In this document: positions 1-11,486 of the stretch, in pieces
Layout: each line of letters begins with the position of its first letter
Position numbering within the stretch: position 1 is the first letter of the stretch
Assembly: GCA_028622995.1 (NCBI GenBank)
Contig: JAJQJQ010000028.1
Span: forward strand, 992,001-1,056,000
Length of the DNA: 64,000 bases
Direction of reading: 5' to 3'
From: Panagrolaimus kolymaensis
Taxonomy: Eukaryota > Nematoda > Chromadorea > Rhabditida > Panagrolaimidae
The notes under the pieces: model-generated
What the model saw: only the letters and a program-made list of their open reading frames with translations
Databases searched by the model: none
Told to the model about the DNA's origin: nothing
Made by a program: the position numbers and the translations under genes

Positions 1-809
1 TAGCTTCCAAGCTATTTCGATGTGATATTATGAAACTTAATTTGGAACATCAAAATATTACTTTTGATGAATTAAATTTCTTAACTTCTTCCTATGAATT
101 CTGTGATTTAAAACTTGCTCTCACTTCTGTTACTTATAAAGATTGTGGTACTATTGTTTCAATAGAAAAAATAATTGAATCAATTCCAAAACTCAAAAAT
201 TTTCACTATGAGTCAAATGGCGAAGAAAATCTTATTGATTTAGTTACATCTCAAACAGTTAAAAATTTAATGGCTATTCACCATTTCGCTAACCTTGAAT
301 TATTTTACTTAAAACTTTTTGGAAACGAATCATTTGATATTGAAACTTTTTTAAAGTGGCTTAAAGTAAGTCATATATTCTTTATATAAGTTTTTGACAA
401 GTATTTTAGCAAAACTCTTCAAAAATGGAAGTCAACCTTTGCTTTTCCGATGATTATCTGAATAAAAAGGTACATAATTTTTGGGTTTTTAATTTGTGGG
501 AATCATGTTTTAATAAAGTTTTTTTGGTTATTAATTTTGATGATAAAAATGATTAACAAACACGATTTTATTGTGTAAAGCATAAAAACGTAAAAATGTT
601 CTAATTTTTTTCTTTAGTTTATTTCGGATGATTATAAAAAACGATTGCTAAAAGCTGCAAATAAAATAATTTACTCTGGTGTCACTGATGATCGCTCAAT
701 TCCTCTAATATATTTCTCGGATATGGAGCAAGAAAGGGTTGATTTGTTACACCTTCATGATAAACAAAAACAAATTATGAAAGAAACCCAAGGAAAACTA
801 ATTAAATAA
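1..809 (+). CDS. F-box-like family protein, 3' portion (gene starts before the window)
   Basis: The reading frame is open to the left edge, so the 5' end lies outside the window and the ATG at 30 is probably internal. Exons run to 365, then 410-469 and 618-809; the introns (366-409, 470-617) are GT-AG and phase 0. The segment LFRCDIMKLNLEHQNITFDE matches the layout of the F-box-like protein at 10572 (IYRCNLRSLRIEYQALSFEE), so both belong to one nematode-expanded family with an N-terminal F-box-like motif and leucine-patterned repeats. F-box proteins usually present substrates to SCF ubiquitin ligases. The F-box itself is not in the window, so that role is inferred. Confidence 0.7.
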
Positions 810-2002
810 ATTTTTAATTATCCACCAAATGTGCCACCACTTAATTCATCGATAAATTTCGCTTACTCAATTTTTTTATAGTATCGCGCTTTTAAAAATT
901 ATTATGTATGCGAATTGTAAAATAAACATAAATTTTTCACTTTTTTACAAACAAAAAAATTTGAACATTAACAATCAATCAAAATTTTGAATTATGTATT
1001 ATTGACTGACTTGAGTCAGAACATTGAGAATCGGGAGTGATTAATTTATATTTTCATTAGAAATATGCAATTTTTTTTTATTCGAATACGCAGAGCTTGG
1101 ATGGTCAAAAATTACATTCATAAAGCACCACAAACTAAGTCAAGTTTCCTTCATTTTTAGGGAGAAAAATCATCAAAAAAAAGTTTTGGTTGCATTTTTG
1201 CTATAAAAAAAGAGAAAGAAATAGTATTTCTTTCGCATCCTGGCACAATTTTTAAAATCACCATTTCTTTTCGTTGTTGTATTGCATGTAAACTTTTTTT
1301 TGGTTTTTTTTCTTTGTAATTTTTATTACCTCTCTAAGGTACTAATAACTTTTCAAGCCCTTTTTATAAAGTGGTTTGTAAAAAACTAAAATTTTGGAAA
1401 GCTTCCATGCAAATGGAAGCAAATTTATTTTTCTGTTTTTTTGTTATTCTTAGTTTCAACTATAAAGATTAACGCAAGCCTTCTTACTTCCATACTTTCG
1501 TTGCATATTCCCTTCAATTTGATTCTAACCTTTTTTTAAATTTCAATTAATCAATCCATAGTTGCATATCCTTTTCTTTATGTTGATAACTCGATTCTCT
1601 GAAAATTATGTCATCGTAATTACCTCCCTTTTTTTATGTGGTTTTTTAATTTTCTTTTACCATCAAAGACCATGAATAAAAAATGCTTCTTCTTATAACA
1701 AGTGTTAACTTTTTGTGATTCAACGGCATTATTAATTATAGCACAAGATAAAAAGTTAAAACAATGGATCTTGAAATTTTAATTAAAAATGGAATTGAGC
1801 ATTTGCGCATATTGTTGGATGTTATAAATTGCATCCTTCAAAAACAGTATATATTTTTTATTTTTCAAAAACCAAACACTAAAATTGATAAGTAACTTTT
1901 CAAAAACTTTAAAAATAACAAAGTAACAGAAAGTTTTTTCAAAAACGACATTCGAAAAATGAGATACAATAATGAAACAAAACTACAAAACAAAAAAAGA
2001 GA
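810..2002. other. Intergenic AT-rich DNA
   Basis: Between the F-box-like gene and the ALVPV-repeat gene. I see only poly-T/poly-A tracts and no coding frame, tRNA or clear repeat. Confidence 0.6.
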
Positions 2003-3601
2003 TTATTTACGACGCTTGTTAACGGGTTCTTTCTTTGAGGGTTCACGATTGCCGCGCTTTACTGATGTTTTTGGTTCCATTATGGGAACCAAAAAAATGG
2101 AGTTATTTTTGGTGGCTTCTTCATTTTGATTTTGATTTTGATTTGGTTTGCGGCCGCCACCACGTTTCTTTGCTGAAACTGCAACAACGAAGGCAGAAGA
2201 AGTTTTTGGTTTAGTTTTGCGAGAAACTGGAACCAAAGCCATGGATGTTTCTGCTGAAATCATTTTAATTTTATCCGATGGTTTACGATTATTTCGTTTC
2301 TTTGCAGCATCAATTGGGGAAGCATTAGAATTTCGGGTTTTTGTTGGAGGGGAATTAGTTTGAATAGAAATGTTTGGACGACTTCCTCGCTTTTTTGGAG
2401 AAGCGACGACAGCTTTTGAAGCTTTTTGATTTTTTGATGTAACTGGGACAAGTGCCATGGAATTAATGGAAGCAACTTTGGTTGAAGCCTTGTTAGCTCT
2501 TTGTGGACGGCTATTCTTCTTTTCAACAATTTTCGGAGTTGCTTTTTGATTTTTTGTGTTTTTTCTTGTTACAGGAACAAGAGCCATGGAATTATCGACT
2601 GATGCGTTTTTTTCTGCTTGCTTTTTAGCTCTTGATAGGGGAACACGTGTTTCCGATTTTTTTGCAGCCTTTTGTTTTGAAGCTTTTTGAACTTTTGGAA
2701 CTAGAGCTTTAGAAGTTGCAAAATTTCGAAGCGTTGATCGAGTGATCCGAAATTCTGAGACATTGGTTGCTTTTTCAGCTTCTTTAACTTCAAAAGTTTC
2801 ATTTTCCTTTTCAGTTTCTAAAAATCAAATATTTTATATATATTTTTTATTCTGCAAAAAAAGAAAGGGCGTTACCAAGTCCTTTTTCGATTTCTTCTTC
2901 ACCATCGCTAATTTCATCTTTGTCACTATCATCATTTTGTGATTCCATATCATCATCATCGCTGGCAATAATTTCCTCTTCATTTTCATCATCAATTTCT
3001 TCATCATCGTCTGCTTCTTCCATTTGGAAAAGTTCTTCTTCAAAATTGTCGTTTTCAGGGATTGCATTTTCCTGATTTTCATCCACTTCGGATTCGGAAG
3101 GAGGATATTCTTCTTCATTTTCTTCGGGGGCGGGTTTTTTATTAAATGCATTATTTCGAAGCATACGTTCAAAACGCTGCAAAGCAAAAAGAAATTTAAC
3201 TTTTGTCTTTATTAAATAAATTTATAAAACCAACCTTATTACGTTTAAGAACTCGAAGCTTTTTAGCTTTGGATACAGTCATTTCAGTAATAAACGGGGA
3301 ACTTAGGATTGAGCTGTTACCAAATAATGCGGTTGATGCGCATAAACTTTTGTCTATTTCTTTCTTCACTTCTGCTGGGGTTAAACGCTTTCGACCTGGA
3401 ACAGGAACTTGAACAACCTAAAAAAAATAAGAAAATTAACTTTAAAATCAAAAGCAATAAAGAAAAACAAACTTTTCCAGAACGAAAATCATGTTCTAAA
3501 CCAGATATTTCAATATTTGAATATTTTTTACAAATATTATCAATATTAAATAAATATCTTTTATTTGAAATTATCATGCCATCATAAGGTAAATCAGCCA
3601 T
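2003..3601 (-). CDS. Uncharacterised nuclear-type protein with acidic block and ALVPV repeats
   Basis: Four exons (3473-3601, 3235-3417, 2876-3176, 2003-2817) join in frame to about 475 residues through GT-AG introns of 55-58 bp. The start MADLPYDGM is the first ATG and lies at the end of the open frame. Residues ~1-115 are a possibly folded N-terminus, followed by an Asp/Glu block (~120-205) and then a long Lys/Arg/Ser/Asn-rich tail. The tail repeats a short hydrophobic motif, (M)ALVPV followed by S/T and basic residues; three copies are nearly exact and two are diverged (SKALVPK, FLVPI). Between repeats are AT-hook-like patches (KKRGSRP, KRGGGRKP), which suggests chromatin or nucleolar association. 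I do not recognise the N-terminal domain. The left breakpoint of the 12.25-kb duplication lies about 260 bp upstream, so this gene is single copy. Confidence 0.75.
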
Positions 3602-4138
3602 TTTATATTTAAAAAATGCTAAGAATAATCAAAAAAATTTAATAAAAATACGCGGCTAAAACAAACCAAGTTTCCAATTTCGAAAAAAAAATTGAGTGAA
3701 AAAAGAGCTGTAATACTGAGTTTTTTTTAAATTTTATTCATCGCGCATCTTTCTTTCGTTTAGGGATTTTATTATTTGGTCAAATGAGATGTTGCATGGT
3801 TATATGTGAAGGAAGAAGGTTGTTTTTAAATTGGTTTTTAGTTATAAATAAAATTAATATTTGGATTGTCTTCTGACCTCTTGACATAGTTAGTCGTTAA
3901 TATGGACTTGAGCTTACACCTGACCATTACATAAATTAGGCATGACATAAACTTTGTTAAATCACTGTTCATTTTTTCGCCTTTCTTTTTTTATTATAAA
4001 AAAAATAGGATAAAATTTATTTCAAATGTTTTTAATGCGATTACAATTAAATACTGTTTAAATCCGTAATTATTTGTTAGGAATGCAAATCAAATAATGT
4101 TAGTCAACCAACCCATAAATAAAATAAGTAATAAAAAG
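3602..4138. other. Intergenic DNA holding the left duplication breakpoint
   Basis: Separates the ALVPV-repeat gene from GPCPD1. The repeated block begins at 3859. No gene is visible. Confidence 0.6.
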
Positions 4139-7108
4139 TTAGGAAAGTAATTTTTTAAATTCATTTGTTTTCTTTGGAATTTTAGTGGCTGGCCAATCGA
4201 GATCAAAAGCTTTATGTTTTATTGATGGTTGAGTTTCATCATTGACCAAAAGAGTTTCAGCATCAGAAATGCCGCCATTTCGAGATGGAGAAGATTTTTT
4301 GAGAAACAGCGAAGATTTTCTTTCTTTTTCTAATAAAAATATATTATGCCTTGCTTGCTTTTCACCAATTCGATCATAAATAACTCCATCCACTCCAACT
4401 TCGTCTTTTAAAAATTCCACAGTTTTTTTATCCGCCAATTCATTTCCCCAAACAAAACTAATCAAGCCAAATTCTTTAGCTTTTTTAATGGGTGTTGGAT
4501 CTCGAAGAATATCTTGAGAATGAAAGTTTACTCCCATAATTTCACATCCTGCCGCAAAATTTACTGCAGCTAAAGAGCTTCGAGTTCGAGAATCTTCAAA
4601 AGTTTGGAATCGAGTATCCGCTCCACAACAAAGGAATAAAACTGGGTATTTGTTTTGTTTGGCGGCGATCCTAAAATTTGTCAAATTTACAAAATATTCT
4701 GCAACTTTTATTGGAAAATAATTTAATCGCAAAGCAAAAAATAGGTAAAACAAAAAATATGGCAGAAAAAAAGTTAAAATGTGCAAATTTTTAATGAGAA
4801 AACGTGAGAAAAAAAAATCTATGATTGAAACAAAAAACCCAAAAAATTCAAAAATACATATAAAATGTTTATAATTTTTTTTAAACTCAAAAATTTATGT
4901 AAAAAAAAAGATTTTTTGACCGCATTAATCTCAACATTGACTTCTAATAAAAATACTTACATCATGCAAATATCTGGATCGAAGGAGCTGAATACAATTC
5001 TCCTCTTTTCAGCATACAAAAAAATATCTTGCAAGATTTTATCCAAAAATTCATTATGTTCAAAATAATGTTTACATTCATGAATTCTATCCATTTGAAC
5101 CATGGGATATTTAATTTCAATATTAAACCCGGTATCTTTTGAAATATGTTTTAATGCGTCCGCCAAAGCAGGAAATGGGCGCAATTCTGGAGCTTCATCG
5201 CCTTCGCCCGAAATTTTTACTATTTCTTTCGTGGAAGAATCTTGTTTGATTACATCTTGAACATGTCCAAGTTGAAGCAAACGAAGTTCATCCAAATTTA
5301 AATCTTTAACAGCGATCACGTGAGGATCCATTGCGGCTTCGATTTTAGATTGTTTTGCCATAGAAATTAGAACATAAAAATCATGGAATATCACGGGATA
5401 TTTATCTTGGCTTAATTGAACATCAAATTCAACATAATCTGCTCCATGTTCAGCAGCTTCTTTAAGGGCGGAAAGGGTATTTTCTCTAGCTACTGAACAT
5501 TTGGTATTTGGTTGGCTAAAAAAAATTTGGATATTTTAATTTTTTTATTTTTTTGTTAAAATAAATCTTTGGATTTATTTGTGTTCGATATTTTTATATA
5601 AAATTTAAATTTTCCGCGGAATTTTCAATATTTTGCTTTCTTTTTTTATAAAAAATTTAAAACATTAAAAATTCCATTCGAAGAAAAAGTCGAAAATTTT
5701 TTGTTGCTTTCAAAGTTCCAAATCGCCAAAACAAACCTATTATAAGTCATTCCCATTCCACGATGACCAATTTCAAGCATATTCCTTCGTTTCCAATGTT
5801 TGATATATGTTTCATCCATCGTGAATGGTTTATCTTTGAGACAAAATGGAGTAATATATAAATATCCAAGATATATTTTTCCTACGGGAATATTATTTAT
5901 TCCCAATAATGGAATTGAAATCTTTCCATATGTTTTAGGAAATGTTGATCTAATTGTATAACCATAGCCTAGGAGATTGGGTTCATCACCTTTAGATTCA
6001 TAAACTTCGATTCGAAAACTCTATAAAAATATATAAAATTTAATGTTTTTGTTTAAATAAAAGTGAATGGCTTACAAGATGGTCAGGTGCCACTGAATAA
6101 GTTCGATAAAGAAAGTAGTCGGCGCCGTTGGTGTATGTTTCACCAAATTCATGCTGTTTTCGATATCGAGGCTCTTCTTTTGTTAATGGCTAAAAATTGT
6201 ATTCAATTTTAATAAACCATCAAAAAAGCCGAAAAAACTTTGTTTCTAAATTATTTTTAATTTTTAAAAGAAAGTTTTTTTAGTTTGAGTTTTTTTACTA
6301 TAACTTTTTTAATTTTGCAAAAGAAAAAATCAAAACTTGGGAAATAAGTTTTTGATAAACTTACAGCAATTTCAGAATCAGAATAACTTAAAATAATATT
6401 TTCAGCTGCATCTTTGCCCTTTTGAATTTCTTTATTATTCTAAAAATCGCATTTTTATAATTCCTCGTTTTAAACGTAATATTTTTTATTAAGCTTACAG
6501 GTGCGTTTCTTAAATCCATAGGAATTAATTTAACTCGAAAAGTCTTTTTATCACTTTTAGAATTAAAAAATACTATTCCATCTCCCGCCACACAAATGGT
6601 GATTTGATTTTGATGTTCATCCATCAACCATCCATCACTAATCATTTCTCGACCAGCTATAAAAAATGTTTACGCGATTTATGCAAATTTTAGTTATTCA
6701 AAAAAAAACTTACATTGAATTCCAAAAACATCGGGGCTTTTATCGTGATATTCTCCATCCGCGGAAGCTTCAATGGCAGGCATCAATCTTCGAGGATAAA
6801 GATGGGTTTCCCATTTTTTAACGATTAAAACTTTTTCATTGGTTTTACAATGCAAATAATATCCAACAAAATAACGAAATTCTATTTTTTCTATGTCTTC
6901 TAGGATTATTGTGGCAGTGTGGAGCCTGAAAATTAAGGTGATGAGACATAAATTTGTAATTGGTGACTAACCCATCTTTGTTTGCTTCTAATTTCAAAGC
7001 TCTTTTAGGTTCCCATAAACCAAGTTCTTCCACAGATCCTGAGAGAAATATATGTTCACCATCAAGAAGATCTGGGCAAGTAACAGCAAAATGAATCGTG
7101 TATTTCAT
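4139..7108 (-). CDS. GPCPD1: Glycerophosphocholine phosphodiesterase, GPCPD1/GDE5 type (copy 1)
   Basis: Eight exons (6972-7108, 6714-6925, 6499-6656, 6365-6439, 6076-6189, 5737-6020, 4961-5515, 4139-4670) join in frame to ~688 residues, close to the ~670 of human GPCPD1. Residues ~1-115 form a CBM20 starch-binding-type domain (SGSVEELGLWEP, RYFVGYYL, VKKWETHLYPRRL). The GDPD barrel starts near 316 with GHRGMGM and continues with ENTLSAL, VEFDVQLS, VIFHDF, IEIKYP and FSSFDPD, so the catalytic His-Arg, Glu-x-Asp and second His are present. The family hydrolyses glycerophosphocholine to choline and glycerol-3-phosphate in the cytosol. Upstream, cttttag lies ~30 nt before the ATG, which may be a trans-splice or 5'UTR acceptor. 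It diverges from the CHK kinase gene. A duplicate lies at 16390-19359. Confidence 0.93.
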
Positions 7109-8427
7109 TTTTTTCCCGTCTGAGATTTATTTCTAAAAAGAATTATTTTTGCTAAAATATTTATATACCAAATTTTATTTTAAAAGTAGAAACCTTTTTT
7201 GTATAAAAAAAAATAACAACGATAAAAGTCAAAACGAAGAGTATGCTTGTTGGTTTTTCTATGGCGCAGTTGGTATTGCGGAGAATAGTCAACCCAGAAC
7301 GGCTTGCAAAGTTCGAGCCCCATAGAAGACCTTATTTTTAATTTTTATAACTTTTTTTAAATTTTTTTAAAAGCTTAGTTTCTTGTATAAAATTAAAAAA
7401 GAAGTTAAGATTGGCTTATGGAAAATTAAGATTAGAAATATTTTTAAAAGCTTTTAATAAAAATTCACGATAAAGAAGGTGACAAAAATCTATTTTAACG
7501 AAAAAAGAAAAAAATTAAAAATGGAAGAAGAGAGTTTCTAGTTTGTTTTCCATTTCATTGCAGACAAACAACAATTTCTTCAGTGTTCATCCAACACATA
7601 TGCGTTGTTGCTTAGACAGTGCAGCGCGGGTTGTTTTCTTTGCTTTTTTTTCCTTCTATTTTTCATAAAATACATATTTTGTAAACAAACAAGGGTTACT
7701 TTTTTAAAATTTTTATGATTCACTTTTTTTGGACTTTGGGTTTAAAACATGTTTTCAGCTTTGGTAGTAAAATCAGCTCTTTTCAAAACTTTACTTTGAA
7801 ATTGTTAATAAAAAATTCCTTTAAAAAATGAACAAAAGAAAACTTATGTAAGTTAAACTACATAAAAATTTTCATGAAAGCTACTATTCTAACAGACTTT
7901 TTTTTACGAGACAAGAAGAAAAAATGGATAAAAAAAAACAACAACAAAATAAGCATTCGGGAAACCCCCGTCGAACATCAATCAATTTTAGTAAAAAAGG
8001 AAAGAAAATGCAAAACACAAATAAAAAAATAACAACGTCCGTTGGTTGGCGACGAGAGACTTCCTAGCGCTAAAACAAACAAAACGAACAACGTGTCTCC
8101 TTTTTTAGATACGTCCAAAATTGGGTTTAATAAATAACAAAAACAAAAAAACTTTTATCAAAAAAAAGAAGATCTTTGTACACCTGGACTTTCATAAACC
8201 ATGCGACAATTGGCTGGTTGGGGAAGTTTTTTTAAAACATCATCGATTAAATGTCCCTCTTTTTTTTCTACACTCTCTCGCTTTTTTTTGCTTTTGTTCT
8301 TTTAATGCAAAATGTTGTTGTTGTTTTTTTGTCAAAAAAAAAAACGCGACTCAAAATAAATTTTTTCACTTAAAATATTTTATCTTTGAAAAAAAAGCGC
8401 GTGTAAATAGTTTTTTTCTTTATAAAA
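7109..8427. other. Intergenic region between GPCPD1 and CHK kinase
   Basis: Probable shared upstream region of a divergent gene pair. Apart from the tRNA-like element near 7257 I see only A/T tracts. The same region recurs at 19360-20678. Confidence 0.6.
7257..7327 (+). pseudogene. tRNA-like element (possible tRNA pseudogene), copy 1
   Basis: The 71-nt segment is closed by an 8-bp stem (TTCTATGG/CCATAGAA). It has a perfect box-A-like tggcgcagttgg, a D-arm CGCA-loop-TGCG and a box-B-like agttcgagccc, followed by a T-rich run. The T-arm cannot form with the usual TTCGA loop, and no five-base anticodon stem is visible. It is therefore a degraded tRNA or another Pol III element, and I assign no anticodon. 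Confidence 0.4.
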
Positions 8428-10191
8428 ATGCAATTGCGCTCATTAATTTCTAAATTAATTCCAAAAATAAATATAAAGAAAAAAGTTGAAAATAATGTTA
8501 ATATTACTTCCATTCAAGTTGAAGATATTTTTGATATTTGTGTTAAAGAAGAATATACTTTTGGTGGAGAAAAACCTGATAAAGTTAATGTAAGTTTTTT
8601 TATTTTTTTTGAATCGATTGCTTTTTTATTCCTTTTTTTTGTGTGCATTTTTGAAGTTGGTCACTTTTGGGAATGAACAAATTTCAAGCAGCTATGGCCG
8701 AGTGGTTAAGGCGACAGACTAGAAATCTGTTGGGCATTGCCCGCGCAGGTTCAAATCCTGCTGGCTGCGAAATTTATTGTTTTTTCATTTTTTTTCGCAT
8801 TTTTAAAAACCGTAAAAAGTTCAAAAGTTTCTTTCCATCGAAAAATATAAAACTTTTTAAAATCAGCCTCTTTTAAAATAATTTTTTTAGTTCATCAAAC
8901 CCGCAGAAATTTCTCTTCTTGGCAAAAATCGAGGATTGTGTTCGACTGTGTATAGCATCAAATTTTTCACTTCCAATCACACGAGTTCACTTGTCACAAA
9001 AGTAAGCCATCCACGACTTTCACCAAAATGAAAAAAACCCATTCTTAGATTCCAACAATAATTCATTTGACCGAACCATATCAAGATTTACCAGAAAATG
9101 AAAGAAGTCAAAAGAAAAAAGAAACATTTGAAAAGGTTTCTGAATTACACACAAATGAATTGGCATTTTATAGTTTATTGAAGGAATCAAAAATAACTGA
9201 TTTAAAAGTGCCCAAATTTATTTTTGGAAGAGAAATGACTGAAAATCAAGATGGCTTAATTTTGATGGAAGATTTTTCAAATGAAGATTTAAAAAATACT
9301 GAAGAAAAATATGAGGGATTACAATATTTGGATGAAAAACAAGCAAGTTTCAAATTCTTCCCAAAATTTCGTGACATTACTCAAAAAAATTATTTTCTTT
9401 GCGAAACTCTTTGTAATTAATGTAATTATTAATTTTGGGGCTTTTAGATCAAGGAAGCCATAGTCGAAATAGCAAAACTACAAGCCATTGGGTTTATTCT
9501 TCCAAATGCAAGACAAAAACTTGGAAAATTAAAAACTGCGATGAGCGATCTAACAACCATCCACGAAACAACTTTGGATCAGCTCAAACAACTTAAATTT
9601 GATTTTGTTACTCAAAAACGATTGAAACAATTAACAGAAAATTGTCAAAAAAAAATATTTGAGAATCATTGCTTTTCAAATCGACAAGGTTAGACTAAAA
9701 AAATTAATTTTTACTTTTATGCAAATTTTTATTTAAAAAAACTATATATTTTAGTTAATCTTCCTACAGTTTTATGTCACAATGATTTTTGGACTAAAAA
9801 CATTATTTTTTCACCAAATTCTGGCAGATTACTTTCGATAATTGATTGGCAAACAGCTAAATTTGCTTCACCCACCCATGATTTGGCTGCTTTATTAGCT
9901 TTGGAATTGCCGGGTGAAATTCGGCGAAAAGAACAAAAAGATTATATCGATTTTTATTTGAATCAACTTTTTCATTATCTCGATCATTATGAAATTAAAA
10001 ATGATGATGGTTTAAGAAAAGCCAAAATCGATGACCTTATGATTGCTTACAAAGATTCCCTCAAAGTTGCGATTTATGGTGTAATTTTTACTTTAACCAA
10101 ATATGATGAACAATTTGATGGAAATAAAGAAGCCAAAGAAAGCCCATTAGTTCAAAGAGTTCATTTATTATTAGAAGATTTATATCCATAA
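8428..10191 (+). CDS. CHK (DUF1679-type) kinase-like protein (copy 1)
   Basis: Five exons (8428-8589, 8891-9001, 9049-9342, 9448-9688, 9755-10191) give ~414 residues, the usual length for this nematode family. Motifs include an N-lobe GLCSTVYSIKF, LMEDFS, a helix EIAKLQAIGF, the catalytic loop LCHNDFWTKNIIF (HxD with downstream Asn, ~276-288) and the metal-binding IIDWQTAKFASPTHDLA (~299-315). These fit the choline/ethanolamine-kinase-like CHK fold. Substrates of DUF1679 members are mostly unknown, so a choline-kinase role is only a guess from GPCPD1 next door. Intron 1 contains tRNA-Ser. Intron 3 appears to use a GC donor (CAA|gcaagt); the alternative read-through adds 21-24 residues unlike the family. 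The duplicate is 20679-22442. Confidence 0.85.
8688..8769 (+). tRNA. tRNA-Ser(AGA), copy 1
   Basis: An 82-nt gene with acceptor stem GCAGCTA/TGGCTGC, box A tggccgagtgg, anticodon arm CAGAC-TAGAAAT-CTG (anticodon AGA), a long class-II variable arm (TTGGGCATTGCCCGC) and T-arm GCAGG-TTCAAAT-CCTGC. The serine identity is supported by both the anticodon and the long variable arm. It is nested in intron 1 of the CHK-kinase gene, on the same strand. Confidence 0.96.
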
Positions 10192-10571
10192 ATTGTACAT
10201 ACATAATCGTTTTTTTTGTTTAGTGAAGGATGAAATTAAAAAATTTTATTCAACAACTTTGAATTTTGTCAAAATAATAAATTAGATTTTATTTTGATTA
10301 ATTTAAAAAACTTTTGTTTCAACCTAATGTTTTTATCGTTTTTATTATTGGACTGCAGAAATATTCAAGATTCTCTTATGGCAATATGAGTTTTATTGAC
10401 AAAAAAATGGAGGATTAAAGTTGAGCTTAAAAAAAATATGTTGAGATGGAAAAATAATTTGTTTATCATTCTTATTTATCAGCTGACTGATATTTCAAAA
10501 GCCAGGAAATACATATTTTTCTATCATTTTTTTTATTAAATTCAAAAATATTTTTCTATTATTTTAGCAAA
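10192..10571. other. Intergenic AT-rich DNA
   Basis: Short spacer between the CHK kinase and the F-box-like gene. No feature seen. Repeated at 22443-22822. Confidence 0.6.
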
Positions 10572-11318
10572 ATGAATACAAATTCAACTTATTCAAATTC
10601 TCAATATTCCTTTGATTTTCCGCGGCATCAAAACTTTTCTTTCCCAGTTGATGCAATTTTATATATTCTCAATAACTACAACTCACCCGAAGTGTTTCAA
10701 AAGCTTCAACAAACATGTAAATATTTTTTGGCTAAAATGAAGGTAATTGTCATCAATTCACATGTTCATTATAAAGAATATTCAAATGGAATACAATTTT
10801 ATTTTAAAATAAACGAGAGCGACGACGACAAAACGACTAAAAATTTATTAATCAATAATGAAAGCGACAATCAAATTTTTAATAAAACAAAATATTGGCT
10901 CACAAATAGTTTAATGTTACATCAAATATTATCCAAGACTTTTCGTCCATCTTATTCTTACCCATCGCTAATTTATCGATGCAATTTAAGAAGTTTAAGA
11001 ATTGAGTACCAAGCTTTAAGTTTCGAAGAAATCAGCTTTTTATTAAATGGAAGAATGATTGAAGAACTTTACTTGGATGTAGTTAAAATTTATTTCCATG
11101 ATGGTTCGCCAGTCCCATTTGATGCCATTCTTAATCAATGCCCTAAAATTATTAAAACTCGTTATTGCAATGCTCTTGATATATTTTCTATTGAAAACAT
11201 GAAAAAATTAAATTCAATTGATTTTATTAATAAAATAGAAAAATTTCGTTATGGTATTTTTAAATTTGAAAATGGCATTTATGAAAAAACTCGGGAACTT
11301 CTTGGTGAATTTATTTAA
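10572..11318 (+). CDS. F-box-like family protein with early stop (copy 1)
   Basis: A single open exon of 248 residues. Residues ~23-60 (FPVDAILYILN, QKLQQTCKYFLAKMKV) form a divergent F-box, and a leucine-patterned segment from ~135 (YRCNLRSLRIEYQALSFEEI) matches the gene at the left window edge. The TAA at 11316 is followed in the same frame by 55 more sense codons (to 11486) with normal-looking content such as NGLHGYLREFQNYFDQNL, so the C-terminus may have been lost by a nonsense mutation. An in-frame 36-nt intron (g|gtgaat…ggaag) could remove the stop but has a poor acceptor. The function would be SCF substrate recognition if the family assignment is right. Confidence 0.7.
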   Translation: MNTNSTYSNSQYSFDFPRHQNFSFPVDAILYILNNYNSPEVFQKLQQTCKYFLAKMKVIVINSHVHYKEYSNGIQFYFKINESDDDKTTKNLLINNESDNQIFNKTKYWLTNSLMLHQILSKTFRPSYSYPSLIYRCNLRSLRIEYQALSFEEISFLLNGRMIEELYLDVVKIYFHDGSPVPFDAILNQCPKIIKTRYCNALDIFSIENMKKLNSIDFINKIEKFRYGIFKFENGIYEKTRELLGEFI

Positions 11319-11486
11319 AAAAATATTAATCCAACGGAAGAAAAATATAGTGTAAATATTATTTTTTTCAATGGACTCCATGGATATCTCCGCGAATTTC
11401 AAAATTATTTTGATCAAAATCTTAAAAGCTGGAACGTTTATGTAGGAATGATCGGGCTTGTTGGCCCTGGTAGAAATAACGGATAA

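Noticed and set aside
2834..3187. Met/Lys-rich frame overlapping the acidic block
   Set aside because: It is the shifted reading of the Asp/Glu-rich exon 2876-3176, which joins in frame with its neighbours.
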